DNA from: Pontibacter russatus
GTDB lineage: Bacteria; Bacteroidota; Bacteroidia; Cytophagales; Hymenobacteraceae
DNA: 64,000 bases
Direction of reading: 5' to 3'
NCBI RefSeq assembly: GCF_009931655.1
Contig: NZ_CP047984.1
Span: forward strand, 1,550,001-1,614,000
Shown: positions 1 to 9,523 of the stretch, one piece after another
Layout of the letters: each line of letters opens with the position of its first letter
Numbering within the stretch: position 1 is the stretch's first letter
Notes under the pieces: generated by a model
What the model was told of the DNA's origin: nothing
The model's database searches: none
Seen by the model: only the letters and a program-made list of their open reading frames with translations
Position numbers and translations under genes: made by a program

Positions 1-2776
1 TAGCACACTGGGGCGGGTTTTCACCGCTGATGGCAGCTTCGGGTTGTGGATAAACAGTTACGCCTACTGCTGCAGATGTTTTAGTACAAAGCTCTGTGTC
101 TTCGTCAGCTTCATCCGTGTTGCTCACAAGCACCCTGTAATATCCTGATTCATTTGTAACCAAACTGCTATTTACAGCGCCTTCAATATTGGTAAAATCT
201 GCATCTTCGCTGGTTGTTGTGCTCTTCTGCCACTGGTACACATATGTTTGGCCGGAAGGAGCCTTATTGGCGTCGAATTTCACGGAGCCTCCCTGGCAAA
301 AAGTTGTAGCCCCGGTAGTAATGATAGTAGCTGTCGTAGGCACATCAGCCACTTTAACAGCAATCGTTTCTGAGGAGAGTTCGCAGCCTGCATCAGTTGT
401 AATCGTCACATGATAGTTTCCTGTTCCGTCTGCTTTATCCACCCGATAGGTGCTATTAGTTGCTTCAGAAATACTGCTCCCATTCTTGAACCATTGATAG
501 TTATAGAAAGGATCATCAACAGCAACAAGATCAACATAATTTCCGAGACAGAATTCTGTTGGGCCAGTAGGGGTGATAGTAACATCAGGCAATGGGTTAA
601 CAGTTACAGTTACTGTGTTTGGCTCTGACTCGCATCCGTTTGTAGTGCCGATTACTGTGTAAGTGGTGGTTATGGTTGGCTTCGCGGTTACGCTGGCACC
701 CGAGGTGGCGCTCAGCCCTGCACTTGGTGACCATTCATAGGAATCAGCACCACTTGCAGTTAACACTGCACTCTCCTCAGGACAAATGCCTCCTGGTGAG
801 TCGCTAGATATGGTTAAAACAGGTTGTGGTTTAACAGTAACTGTTTGCGTGGTTGTATTAACACATGTATTTTCGTCAGCGTAGCTGTATTCTACAATAT
901 AATTTCCGGCATCTAATGCACTTGGATTAAATGTGGTTGCATCTTCATCCACTACACTTGTGCCCTGCAGAATACGGAAGGTACCACCCACTGGCGAGCC
1001 AGCTAACGTAACAGCCTGATCAGAGGAACAGTAATCTGAGCCGAGACCAGTAATACTAACAGTAGGAAGCGGATTCACTGTTATCACTACAGGATCTGAT
1101 GTTTGGGAGCAAGCACTGTTTTCACCTGTCACGGTTAACCTGAAAGTTCCTGCCTCTTCGGTTATATATGCTGGAGAATTATCTCCAACTAATTCATAAA
1201 CATCATTGCTTCCTAGCTTATACCACTCATAGTTATAATTATCAAGCTCTGATGGATTAATAAAAGCACTGAGTTCCAGACTTCCATTTTCACAAAAACT
1301 TGTGCTATTATACTCTATAACGGCTTGTGGCGCAGGTTTGACATCTACTACAATCGATGCAGAACTGGTCACACCACAAGCATTTTTTGCACTGAGGCTA
1401 ATAGTAACTGTACCTGATGCCGTTGGCAAAAACCTTACAAGAGCAGGGTTATCACCGGACTCTTCAACAGTCCCCCCAGCAGTAGATGACCATTTGAAAT
1501 CGCTGAATCCTTCAGGAGCTGTATAAAGGACTTCGGTACCGGCACAAACAGTTCTTTCTCCTACGATGGAGGATGCGTGGAGTAAAGGCTTGATGTTTAG
1601 TAACTGAGAGGTTGATACATTATCTGCAGGAGGGGCAGGGTTCAGGACAGATATATTTATATCACCAGCCGTAGCTAAATCCCCTTCAAGTAAAGTAACC
1701 TCTAATTCAGTCGAGCTTATAAATTTAGTACTCCTAGGGCTGTTATTAACGCGGCCGAGTGAGTTCTTCTCAAAGTTTGTACCTGTAAGAGTAACGATTG
1801 TGCTACCATCTCCTTCCGAAACACAAGCAGTAGGTGCATTTAATGTCGGAACCTTGCTGTTTACGTTGAAAGCTGAACTTGTAGCAGTAGAAGCAGTTGT
1901 ACCATTAGACGGCAATGTGCTCGAGGCTACCAACGTATATCCAGCCCCCGCAGCGTCGATACTTAGCTCTGAAAAAGCAGCAACTCCGCTTACAGCATTA
2001 ACTGTTTTTGTTCCATTCAACACGCCGTTACTTCCTGCTGGATTGGTCCCAATAGCAACCGTTACTAATGCATCGGCACCGGCACCTGAAGTTACTGTAT
2101 TCCCGAACTGGTCCTGAATTAAAACAGTAGGTGATGTGGTAAGGGTGTTACCAGTAAGAACGTTAGAGGGCTGGGTGCCAAAAGCTATCTTTCTTGCTGC
2201 ACCGTGTGTGTGGTTAATTGATAGAACGTTAACTGCCGTAGGAAAGAGTGCTCCTCCAGCAGTTAATGTTAATGTTTCAGGTGCAGATGCGCCATCAACT
2301 GCAATGACACGAATACCGCTTACAACTATTTCTTCTCGCTTATTACTAGCAGCATTAGAATAAGTTATTGTTACTGTATTGTTTGTAACACTTGTTACAG
2401 TAGCACTAATAGTCTTATTTCCTGGTTCTATTTGATTCGCGGCTACAGTAACACCATGAGGTGCTGTATTATAAAATTGCCAGCCTGAAGGAGCTTTGAT
2501 TTCAATTGTTTTGCTTACCGTTCCAAAGTCATTACTGCTTTCAGACCCTTCTGTGAAGTTGATTGGGCCTATTGTGGTATAGGCAGGAGCAGTAAGAGTG
2601 GCATTAGACGCTTTATCAGCAGAAACAGCAATGGGGCTACCACCGGTCACAGTTATTCCAACAGCGGCATGAAGGTAAATCGCCGTTGCTAACATGACCA
2701 TCACTGAGAGGGCTGGAAATAAAGTGCGCCGTGAACTCAGGAAATGCGCAATCAGTTTCGTAAAATTATTTTGCAT
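1..2776 (-). CDS. giant secreted Ig/PKD-repeat surface protein, N-terminal part (runs off left edge)
   Basis: The minus strand is open from an ATG at 2776-2774 to the window edge, at least 925 codons. Read from the start: a basic N-terminus followed by a hydrophobic segment (about residues 18-38, signal peptide), a Thr/Ser/Val-rich beta region, a TIG/IPT-like unit near residues 305-390, then a tandem series of Ig/PKD-like units of about 80 residues. Each unit opens with a Cys in a context such as VCAGTE, SFCENGS, DYCSSDQ, GICPEES, EFCLGN or TFCQGG and ends with a Pro-rich linker such as VNPLP. This is the architecture of secreted Bacteroidota surface or gliding-type adhesins whose C-terminus usually carries a T9SS signal; that end is outside the window. 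Function as an adhesin is inferred. Open frames on the plus strand here are antisense shadows. Confidence 0.85.
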   Translation of the reverse strand, partial: MQNNFTKLIAHFLSSRRTLFPALSVMVMLATAIYLHAAVGITVTGGSPIAVSADKASNATLTAPAYTTIGPINFTEGSESSNDFGTVSKTIEIKAPSGWQFYNTAPHGVTVAANQIEPGNKTISATVTSVTNNTVTITYSNAASNKREEIVVSGIRVIAVDGASAPETLTLTAGGALFPTAVNVLSINHTHGAARKIAFGTQPSNVLTGNTLTTSPTVLIQDQFGNTVTSGAGADALVTVAIGTNPAGSNGVLNGTKTVNAVSGVAAFSELSIDAAGAGYTLVASSTLPSNGTTASTATSSAFNVNSKVPTLNAPTACVSEGDGSTIVTLTGTNFEKNSLGRVNNSPRSTKFISSTELEVTLLEGDLATAGDINISVLNPAPPADNVSTSQLLNIKPLLHASSIVGERTVCAGTEVLYTAPEGFSDFKWSSTAGGTVEESGDNPALVRFLPTASGTVTISLSAKNACGVTSSASIVVDVKPAPQAVIEYNSTSFCENGSLELSAFINPSELDNYNYEWYKLGSNDVYELVGDNSPAYITEEAGTFRLTVTGENSACSQTSDPVVITVNPLPTVSITGLGSDYCSSDQAVTLAGSPVGGTFRILQGTSVVDEDATTFNPSALDAGNYIVEYSYADENTCVNTTTQTVTVKPQPVLTISSDSPGGICPEESAVLTASGADSYEWSPSAGLSATSGASVTAKPTITTTYTVIGTTNGCESEPNTVTVTVNPLPDVTITPTGPTEFCLGNYVDLVAVDDPFYNYQWFKNGSSISEATNSTYRVDKADGTGNYHVTITTDAGCELSSETIAVKVADVPTTATIITTGATTFCQGGSVKFDANKAPSGQTYVYQWQKSTTTSEDADFTNIEGAVNSSLVTNESGYYRVLVSNTDEADEDTELCTKTSAAVGVTVYPQPEAAISGENPPQCA

Positions 2777-3440
2777 ATAAATAGGGTTGATGGGTTTGGG
2801 GTAAAAAGCGTGTGGTGTCAGGGTTTGATAGAACTATTAGCTTATCAGGTTAAACAAAAGCCGGGTAAAGCTTTACAAAAGGGCACAAGAGGGACTGGTA
2901 ATGTAATTTTTTCGCTGCATGGCAGGCGCTTTTACATTACTGGCGGGCTTAGAGGCTATCTAACCGTCTTAATTAGGTGGAAAAGAGGGCGAGTTCAGGT
3001 AGTGCATGCTCCTGCAAAACCATATTTTATATTCTATCATCAATAATAATTGACTTTCATGTCGGTATAGCCATATTATATATGTATTTATATATATAAT
3101 ATTCAGCTATTACAGTACATGTACCGTTTTAAATAATTTTTGTTACAGTAAAGAGTAAAATAATACCGCTAAATTTTACAATAAAAAATTAACAAGATAT
3201 AATAACTTGTAAACGAGCCTGTATGACGCGCCGGAGGGATGAAATATTTATTAAATAAATTTAGATCAAGTTTACTTTTCCGAATCCGGTTGATAATTCC
3301 CCCCAAACGCCAGCACCAGTTGCCGGACGTGTTGTGCATGCTTCAAGTAAAGTCTTGAAGCCGGAACCAACCCGCCGCCGCATAAGAAGTATATATAAAC
3401 TCTTACCTTTGCACCTTTCACCAGCAAAATAACGGACTAC
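2777..3440. other. AT-rich intergenic region between divergent genes
   Basis: No convincing gene. The stretch from about 3040 to 3300 is very AT-rich (runs of ATATAT near 3075-3105) against a GC-richer chromosome. It should hold the promoters of the large minus-strand surface protein and of the plus-strand gene at 3441. A plus-strand open frame covering 2744-3046 overlaps the start of the surface protein gene, resembles nothing I know and is not called. Confidence 0.5.
3404..3411 (+). promoter_or_regulatory. TAnnTTTG -7 box upstream of the 3441 gene
   Basis: TACCTTTG matches the Bacteroidota housekeeping -7 consensus TAnnTTTG and lies 30 bases before the ATG. No clear TTTG -33 element is seen at the usual 17-23 base spacing. 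Confidence 0.4.
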
Positions 3441-3980
3441 ATGAGCGCCAGAAGCTTAGAGTTATTACTTGAGACGGCCTACGACAACGAAAAAACGCCC
3501 CTGTCGGGCGAGGCGGCAGGCAGCATTTACAAAGACTTCGAAAGCGCTTACAAAGCCGCCAGAACTTCGCCTGCCAAATCCCCCGAAGTACTCAGTTTCC
3601 GGTTCGAGCGCCTGCGCCTCGTTATCGCGCTTGCCTTTGTGAAGGCCTTTACGCGCCTCTCCCACAACGAGAAGAGCGTGGAGGCGCTGGACGTGTTGCA
3701 GGACGCGCTGCAGGAAAAAAGCACGAAGGACATAGACAGGGTGGTACAGAAAAGGATCGCAGCGTTCGATAACCTGTACCACGAGATTTTTGTGAACGAG
3801 CAGCGGGAACAGTTGCTGGGCCTGTTTGAGCAGACGCTGGACGCCGGCTCGAAGGAAGAACTGGACGAGCTGATTTTTGAGGGGCTTGAGTTGATGCAGC
3901 AGGTGGACTGGGACGCGAACAACGACGAAGACACAGACGACCAGGAGCCCCTGGACGAGGACTTCCTGAAGAACCTGTAG
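3441..3980 (+). CDS. conserved acidic hypothetical protein
   Basis: 179 residues starting MSARSLEL. I do not recognise a named family. The protein reads as mostly helical, with many Glu, Lys, Ala and Leu residues, and ends in a strongly acidic tail (about residues 150-179, rich in Asp/Glu) finishing FLKNL. No signal peptide, membrane segment or cysteine motif is visible, so it is probably cytoplasmic. A TAnnTTTG box lies 30 bases upstream and queA follows 198 bases downstream with its own box, so the two are probably separate transcripts. Codon use resembles the neighbours, which supports a real gene; the two long antisense frames inside it are shadows. Confidence 0.7.
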   Translation: MSARSLELLLETAYDNEKTPLSGEAAGSIYKDFESAYKAARTSPAKSPEVLSFRFERLRLVIALAFVKAFTRLSHNEKSVEALDVLQDALQEKSTKDIDRVVQKRIAAFDNLYHEIFVNEQREQLLGLFEQTLDAGSKEELDELIFEGLELMQQVDWDANNDEDTDDQEPLDEDFLKNL

Positions 3981-4148
3981 AACCGCTACCCCCTATATAA
4001 CCAACAGGGGCGCTGCCATGCCCGCGCCTCCTGTTGAACAAAACCTCCGCTATATAAGGATGCCGCCCCTGGCACGAAGCAACAGCATCACATCCCCTCT
4101 CTGCCATATATGCCTCTACGCAAACTGGCGTGGTGCTGAAACAAGCCT

Positions 4149-4156
4149 TACCTTTG
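4149..4156 (+). promoter_or_regulatory. TAnnTTTG -7 box upstream of queA
   Basis: TACCTTTG, the same octamer as before the 3441 gene, sits 22 bases before the queA ATG. Matches the Bacteroidota -7 consensus; the -33 element is unclear. Confidence 0.4.
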
Positions 4157-4178
4157 CAGCATTCCCAATGCCAATACC

Positions 4179-5390
4179 ATGACGGACCCGAAGAAGCTGG
4201 CGATAAAAGATTTTATATATGAACTGCCGGAGGACCGCATTGCCAAGTTCCCGCTGCCGGAGCGCGACCAGTCGAAGTTGCTGCTGTATAAGGGCGGCCA
4301 TATAAACGACCATGCTTTCACCGACCTGCCCGGCCTGCTGCCCCCACACACCCTGCTGGTGTTCAACGATACCAAAGTCGTGCAGGCGCGGCTGCTGTTC
4401 CAGAAAGAGACGGGCGGTGGTGTGGAGATTTTTTGCCTGGAGCCGGTGGCCCCTTACCGCGAGGTGCAGCTGGCGATGCAGCAAACGGGCAACGCCGTCT
4501 GGAAATGCCTGGTGGGCAACAACAAGCGCTGGAAGGGCGGACCGGTGCAGTTGCGCTTCGACGGCGGCACGCTGCGGGCTGAGCGCCAGGAGCAGCAGGA
4601 AGGGCATTTCCTGATTCGCTTTGCCTGGGAGCCTGCCGAGCTCACCTTTGCCGAGGTGCTGGAGCGCTGTGGCAGGCTGCCGCTCCCCCCCTACCTCCAC
4701 CGCGACCTCACCCCCGAAGACCACACCCGCTACCAGACCATCTATGCCAGTCAGCAAGGGGCCGTGGCCGCCCCAACGGCCGGCCTTCACTTCACGGAGC
4801 GCGTGCTGGCACAGCTGCAGGAGCGCCACATTGCCACTGCTTACCTCACGCTGCACGTGGGTGCGGGCACCTTCAAGCCCGTGAAGGCCGAGGTGATGGA
4901 AGCGCACGAAATGCACGCCGAGCAGTTATATATCACCAGGCCCCTGTTGCAGCGCCTGCTGAACCAACAGGGCAACCCCATCATTCCGGTGGGCACTACC
5001 AGCATGCGCTCTCTGGAGAGTATATACTGGCTCGGGGCAAAGGTGCTGCAACAGCCCGACCTGCTGATAAAGGAGTTGCACGTGAGCCAGTGGCAAGCCT
5101 ATGAAACTACTGATCTGCCAACCGCGGCCGAGGCCCTGCAGGCGCTGCTGCAGTATATGGACCGGCAGCATTCCGCCTACCTGCATGCCAGCACCCAAAT
5201 CATCATCGCGCCCGGCTACACCTTCCGCGTCTGCCACGGCCTTATTACCAATTTCCATCAGCCGGAAAGCACGCTGCTCCTGCTGGTGTCTGCTCTGATC
5301 GGGGAAGACTGGCGAAAGGTGTATGCGCACGCCCTGCAGCACGGCTACCGCTTCCTGAGCTACGGCGACAGCTCCCTTCTGCTGCCGTAA
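4179..5390 (+). CDS. queA: S-adenosylmethionine:tRNA ribosyltransferase-isomerase QueA
   Basis: 403 residues. QueA transfers and isomerises the ribosyl part of S-adenosylmethionine onto 7-aminomethyl-7-deazaguanine in tRNA to give epoxyqueuosine, a late step of queuosine synthesis, in the cytoplasm. Family signatures are clear: an N-terminal FNDTKV motif near residue 62, PTAGLHFTERVL near residue 199, LHVGAGTFKPVKAE, HEMHAEQL, VGTTSMRSLES, and the C-terminal TNFHQPESTLLLLVSAL followed by YGDSSLLL. The length is longer than the roughly 350 residues of many QueA proteins because of expanded loops; all core motifs are present. The gene stands alone, with its own -7 box and a strong hairpin terminator after the stop. 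Several Tyr/Ile positions use TATATA-forming codons. Confidence 0.95.
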   Translation: MTDPKKLAIKDFIYELPEDRIAKFPLPERDQSKLLLYKGGHINDHAFTDLPGLLPPHTLLVFNDTKVVQARLLFQKETGGGVEIFCLEPVAPYREVQLAMQQTGNAVWKCLVGNNKRWKGGPVQLRFDGGTLRAERQEQQEGHFLIRFAWEPAELTFAEVLERCGRLPLPPYLHRDLTPEDHTRYQTIYASQQGAVAAPTAGLHFTERVLAQLQERHIATAYLTLHVGAGTFKPVKAEVMEAHEMHAEQLYITRPLLQRLLNQQGNPIIPVGTTSMRSLESIYWLGAKVLQQPDLLIKELHVSQWQAYETTDLPTAAEALQALLQYMDRQHSAYLHASTQIIIAPGYTFRVCHGLITNFHQPESTLLLLVSALIGEDWRKVYAHALQHGYRFLSYGDSSLLLP

Positions 5391-5445
5391 TGCCCTCGCA
5401 GCGTGCGCAGCTCCTGCGAGCGTCTGGCACTATAATCCAAAAGCA

Positions 5446-5482
5446 AAAAGCCAGCCTCACGCAAATTGTGAAGCTGGCTTTT
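5446..5482. terminator. hairpin terminator after queA
   Basis: A 15-base stem (arms 5446-5460 and 5468-5482, one G-U pair, 7-base loop) begins with A4 and ends in T4, the layout of a bidirectional Rho-independent terminator. It separates queA (plus) from the convergent peptidase gene (minus). Confidence 0.8.
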
Positions 5483-5530
5483 ATATATAGCTGGGCAGTT
5501 ACCACCTCGTCCTGTATAAACTAAATTTAG

Positions 5531-5549
5531 TACCCGGACAAAATTAGAC
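5531..5549. repeat. dispersed short repeat copy (5.5 kb)
   Basis: TAGTACCCGGACAAAATTA is the complement of the sequence near 43199-43217 (shared core AATTTTGTCCGGGTACT); a weaker copy flanks the element at 28012-28029. Likely the end of a mobile element or MITE. Confidence 0.5.
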
Positions 5550-5651
5550 TACACGCTGCGTAGCCCCCATATAGAAACTGCTGGCGGTTTGTATATAAGA
5601 AGTGACACAAAAGCCTTGCGTCTTGCTACCTGATACTTGTGTCCTTTTACT

Positions 5652-7052
5652 TTATATACCGTACTCCGAAATCAGGTAAACGAGCGAGGCCATCGCCGCG
5701 GCACCCAGCTGCATCTCGCGGCGGTTCACGTTCTCGAACACGTCTATTTCGGTGTGGTGATAGTCGAAGTAGCGCTGGGAGTCCGGTTTGTAGCCTATCA
5801 AAGCTACCGTGCCCTGCCCTTTCAGCGGGCCGATGTCGGCGCCCCCGTGGCCTGCCCCCAAATCAGCCAGGCCATATGGCTCCAGCACGGGCCTCCACGA
5901 CTTTAGTTTCGCCACCTGGGCAGCGGAGCCATCCAGGCCAAACCCGCGCGGCGTAAAGCCACCCGCATCCGACTCGATGGCGGCTATATGCCTCTCCCCT
6001 TCCGCTTTGGCCACTTCGGCATATTTGGTGCCGCCGCGCAGCCCGTTCTCCTCGTTCATAAACAGCACGGCCCGCACAGTGCGTTTCGGGTTGATGTCCA
6101 ACTCAGTGAACAAACGCAGCACCTCGATGGCCTGCATGCAGCCGGTGCCGTCGTCGTGCGCGCCTTCGCCTATATCCCAGGAGTCGAGATGGCCGCCTAC
6201 CACGATAATCTCATCCGGCTTCTCGGTGCCTCTCAGCTCTCCAATCACGTTGTAAGACAGCACGTCTGGCAGCGTCTCGGGGGTCATGCGCATATAGAAC
6301 CTCAGGTCCGGGTCGTCTTTCAGCAGGCTGCTCAGTTGCTCCGCGCCTTTGGTGCTGATGGCGGCCGCCGGGATTTCCTCCACGCCTTCTTCGTAGCGGG
6401 TGCTGCCGGTGTGCGGCACATCCTGGATGTCGTTGGTCATGGAGCGGACCAGCACGCCCACCGCGCCCAGCTTCGCGGCTGCCGCCGGGCCGCCGCCCCG
6501 CTGGTCCACGGCTCCGCCGTAGGCCAGCGGAGTGTACACGTGCGTATTGTCGAACGGCCGGTTGAAGAAAACGATTTTGCCCTTCACTTTCTTCCGGCCC
6601 AGTTTTTCCAGTTCCTCAAAATCCTGCACCTCCACCACTCCCGCGCTCAGGCCCTGCCTGCCTGTGCCCACGGAGCCACCCAGCGCAGCGATGTTCATAT
6701 CCACGGAGCCCATTAATTTTGAATCAAGGACACGCCCAACCTCTTTGTCGCCGCGCACCCAGTGGGGCACCATCACCTCCTGCAAGTACACCGTGTCCAG
6801 GTCCATCTTTTCCATCAGCTGCCAGCTCCACTCCACGGCGGCGGCCGCCTGCGGCGAACCGCTGAGGCGCGCGCCGATTTGCTTGGTGAGGTAGCGCAGG
6901 TGCTCGTGGCTTTCGGTGCTGGTCAGGGCTTCGCTATATAGCTTCCGGATAAGGACGGAGTCGGCGGTGGATTTTTGCTGCGCCATGGCTGGCAGGGTGA
7001 GGGCTGCGGCGGCCACAACCAGGAGGCGGCGCAAGTGCTTTCGTGTGTGCAT
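5652..7052 (-). CDS. secreted M28-family metallopeptidase with PA domain
   Basis: 466 residues from the chosen ATG at 7052, which opens MHTRKHLRRLLVV and gives a textbook signal peptide ending near AMAQQ; a farther upstream ATG at 7148 would put 32 unlikely residues ahead of it. The middle holds a protease-associated (PA) domain (about residues 110-270). The zinc peptidase domain follows, with GGHLDSWD, AHDDGTG, MNEENGLRGG, ESDAGG and the C-terminal DYHHTEID, which supply the His/Asp/Glu ligands and the catalytic Glu of M28 enzymes. It is closest to the carboxypeptidase Q / glutamate carboxypeptidase-like branch; the exact substrate cannot be read. Probably periplasmic or exported. It stands alone, convergent with queA. 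Confidence 0.9.
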   Translation of the reverse strand: MHTRKHLRRLLVVAAAALTLPAMAQQKSTADSVLIRKLYSEALTSTESHEHLRYLTKQIGARLSGSPQAAAAVEWSWQLMEKMDLDTVYLQEVMVPHWVRGDKEVGRVLDSKLMGSVDMNIAALGGSVGTGRQGLSAGVVEVQDFEELEKLGRKKVKGKIVFFNRPFDNTHVYTPLAYGGAVDQRGGGPAAAAKLGAVGVLVRSMTNDIQDVPHTGSTRYEEGVEEIPAAAISTKGAEQLSSLLKDDPDLRFYMRMTPETLPDVLSYNVIGELRGTEKPDEIIVVGGHLDSWDIGEGAHDDGTGCMQAIEVLRLFTELDINPKRTVRAVLFMNEENGLRGGTKYAEVAKAEGERHIAAIESDAGGFTPRGFGLDGSAAQVAKLKSWRPVLEPYGLADLGAGHGGADIGPLKGQGTVALIGYKPDSQRYFDYHHTEIDVFENVNRREMQLGAAAMASLVYLISEYGI

Positions 7053-7471
7053 GCGGTCTTTTAGAATAATCTCTGATGCTTGGCTTCTATATGTTAGCGG
7101 TTCCAAGTTACAAATTAATGTGAGCACTCGAAACTGGCGCTGGTCCATGCGCCCCTGCTACATAGGGTTTAAGATGGAGGTGAGTAGGTATGTTTGCAAA
7201 CCGGGTCCAACTGCCCCTTACCGCGCCTTATATAAGGCGGGGAATTCTGTTCCTGCTGCGTGAGCGACCCTTTACGTTGAAGCAGGGGTTATATAGGGCA
7301 AATAGCATTGCAGCAGGATAAATGCGTAGGAGCATAAGAACTGAATCAGCATCCGGTTTTTAAATAGGTTAGAAGCGCTTAGAATCAAGGGACCTAAAAG
7401 CCAGAAACCTCCCTTTATCTCAAGCCCATATATAGCTCGGAACCCGGAACGCATAATTTGTAACTCAAACC
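7053..7471. other. intergenic region with 16-base palindrome
   Basis: No convincing gene; a 60-codon minus-strand frame (7272-7454) has no recognisable features. A perfect 16-base palindrome, CGCCTTATATAAGGCG, lies at 7224-7239, one of several hairpins in this window with a TATATA core. Presumed to carry the promoter of the M28 peptidase gene and the 3' end of the next minus-strand gene. Confidence 0.4.
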
Positions 7472-8440
7472 CTACTTTATCCGCAGCAGTTTCTCCAGGT
7501 TCTGTTTGCTGACCGTCAGCAGGCCCACTTCGGGCAGGCGGCTGGTGAGTTCGCGCCAGTTGTCCTCTTTTTTATATACCTCACGCAGGATTTTGGCGGA
7601 CTCCTCTACCTGGCCGCTATTGGCCAGCCCGATGGCGTGCCAATACTTCATCTCGAGGTTGTTGGGGTACATCGCCTGCGCCTTCCCGTATTCCTGCATG
7701 GCCCGCTGCACCTGCCCTTTCTCGATGGCCAGGTCACCGGCGTTCATGTGCTCGTAGGCGCGGTACACCTGCAGCAGGCGGGCCAGTTCGTCCAGCGGCT
7801 GTTCATGGTCGTCCACGCGCAGGTCGAGGAGGCGGTCGTCCCAGGGTGCTTCATTTTTCTGCCCCTTCACCACCACCAGCGCCGCCGACTGCCTGCCCCG
7901 GATGTCGCCGCCCTCGCGCTCTGCCGCGTGCATCGCCAGCAGCACCCGCTCAGGCAGCGGTTTCCCCTCACTTTTCTCAAACGCCTTTGCCATGGTAGGC
8001 CACACTTTATCGGTCAGCATCATGTTGGCCTGCACCGAGAAATTCTTGCCTGTGATGTGCCCGGCGTAGCGGACGCACTGGCTGCCCGTGTGCGCTGCCG
8101 CGCGGCCCTGCGCGTCGAGTATCGCCACCTGCCGCACCTCGCGGGCCGCATCGCCTGCCAGTAGAATCGCCAGCGCCTCCTCCGGTGTTTTCCCCTCTTT
8201 GAGCAGCGCCAGCCCCCGCAGGCCAAACGATTTGTTGGTGAACGACTGCGTGGCCACCACGCCGACGCCCGCCTCTGCCCAGGGCACCGCCGTGCCCACC
8301 AAGAACCAGTGGCTCTGCACGCCCACCGCCATCTCGCCCGTTTCCGCATCGCGGGCAACAATGGAATAGGTATGCGCCAGGGGCTCCTCCGCTTTATAAA
8401 CCTGCGCCGTTGGTAAGGCTGAAGAAGTTTCTCCCATCAT
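7472..8440 (-). CDS. DUF1028 (Ntn-hydrolase-like) protein with TPR tail
   Basis: 322 residues. Residues from about 20 to 225 match the DUF1028 family, whose fold belongs to the Ntn-hydrolase superfamily: AHTYSIVARD at the start, then VGVQSHWFLVG, AEAGVGVVATQS, LLKEGKTPEEAL and GRQSAALVVVKG. The remaining C-terminal part (about 230-310) reads as a tetratricopeptide pair (GDLAIEKGQVQRAMQEYGKA, MKYWHAIGLANSGQVEESA). In secreted relatives a signal peptide precedes AHTYSIVARD; here only about 22 non-hydrophobic residues are seen, so export is uncertain or the true start is non-ATG and farther upstream. The biochemical role of the family is not established. Confidence 0.8.
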   Translation of the reverse strand: MMGETSSALPTAQVYKAEEPLAHTYSIVARDAETGEMAVGVQSHWFLVGTAVPWAEAGVGVVATQSFTNKSFGLRGLALLKEGKTPEEALAILLAGDAAREVRQVAILDAQGRAAAHTGSQCVRYAGHITGKNFSVQANMMLTDKVWPTMAKAFEKSEGKPLPERVLLAMHAAEREGGDIRGRQSAALVVVKGQKNEAPWDDRLLDLRVDDHEQPLDELARLLQVYRAYEHMNAGDLAIEKGQVQRAMQEYGKAQAMYPNNLEMKYWHAIGLANSGQVEESAKILREVYKKEDNWRELTSRLPEVGLLTVSKQNLEKLLRIK

Positions 8441-8690
8441 GAAAAATTGCTTTACACGCCCTCCTGCTGCTTTATATATAGGCAGCGCCAGTTCTCAACA
8501 GCAACATATAAGTTGCTAAACGGTTTCGGGGAGGAGGCGCTTTTTGCGCTTAAACCAAATATAATCCTTTCCTTTACAGTGGCGGCCAATACGGGCCTGC
8601 AACAACTTCTGCCAAAAATAGCAGTATAACGATATATACAAAACTACGCACAGCGGGCGCTTTCCTGCGCCTGCACACAGCCCTTACCCC

Positions 8691-9494
8691 ATGAAAAACG
8701 CAGTACAAGAAACAAAACCTTCCCGCATGGCCATGCTTATAGACGGCGACAATGCGCAGCCCAGCCTGATCGTGAAACTGATGGCCGAGGCGGGCAAGTA
8801 CGGCGCCACCACCATCCGGCGCATTTACGGCGACTGGACCACGCCGCAGATGAACGGCTGGAAAGACTGCCTCAACAACCACGCCATCCAGCCCATACAG
8901 CAGTTCCGCTACACCATCGGCAAAAACGCCACCGACAGCGCGCTCATCATCGACGCCATGGACCTGCTGCACAGCGAGTTCGTGGACGGCTTCTGCATCG
9001 TCTCCTCCGACAGCGACTACACCCGGCTTGCCACGCGCATACGCGAGGCGGGCATCTTTGTGATGGGCATCGGGCAGCGCAAAACCCCGAAACCCTTTGT
9101 GAACGCCTGCAATGTGTTCATCTTTACGGAGAACCTGACGGATAACATCGACGATAAGAAAATAACCGCTGCCGCCAAGCCGGAGCCCGGTGCCGGCAAG
9201 CAAACGCCTAACCCGGTGCCGCTGCTGAAAGAGGCTTTTGTGATGTCGGAGGGTGAGGACGGATGGGCGCACCTGGGCGTGATGGGCGTGAACCTGCGCC
9301 AGCTTGACCCCAGTTTCGACCCGCGCACCTTCGGCTACGGGCAGTTGCTGCAGCTGATAAAGGCCCAGAAAGACCTGTTCACCATCCGGCAGGAGGACGA
9401 CAAGGGGCCGTCGGCGGTATATGTGAAGCGCAAGGACAAGCGCCGAAGCCACTCCCGGAAAAAGGCGCAGGCCGAGACGCAGAGCAATGGCTGA
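8691..9494 (+). CDS. NYN-domain nuclease with C-terminal OST-HTH/LOTUS domain
   Basis: 267 residues, cytoplasmic. Residues about 10-150 are a NYN/LabA-like PIN-fold domain: AMLIDGDNAQP near the start, YGDWTTPQMNGW, GKNATDSALIIDAMD, and CIVSSDSDYTRL, which place the acidic residues of the predicted metal site. Residues about 180-255 match an OST-HTH (LOTUS) domain (LLKEAFVM, WAHLGVMGVNLRQLDP, GYGQLLQLIKA), a fold that binds RNA. Together this predicts an RNA-directed nuclease; the target is unknown. It ends in a basic tail (KRKDKRRSHSRKKAQ). The gene stands alone between two minus-strand genes. Confidence 0.85.
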   Translation: MKNAVQETKPSRMAMLIDGDNAQPSLIVKLMAEAGKYGATTIRRIYGDWTTPQMNGWKDCLNNHAIQPIQQFRYTIGKNATDSALIIDAMDLLHSEFVDGFCIVSSDSDYTRLATRIREAGIFVMGIGQRKTPKPFVNACNVFIFTENLTDNIDDKKITAAAKPEPGAGKQTPNPVPLLKEAFVMSEGEDGWAHLGVMGVNLRQLDPSFDPRTFGYGQLLQLIKAQKDLFTIRQEDDKGPSAVYVKRKDKRRSHSRKKAQAETQSNG

Positions 9495-9523
9495 GGCGGC
9501 CGGTTATATATAAGCTGCCGCGT

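Noticed and set aside
189..2363. Several plus-strand open frames (for example 1800-2117)
   Set aside because: They are antisense to a continuous, domain-rich minus-strand surface protein gene.
2744..3046. Plus-strand 100-codon frame
   Set aside because: Overlaps the start of the surface protein gene, no family resemblance, odd composition.
7272..7454. Minus-strand 60-codon frame with hydrophobic stretches
   Set aside because: No recognisable family, no clear ribosome binding site; hydrophobicity can come from AT-rich DNA.
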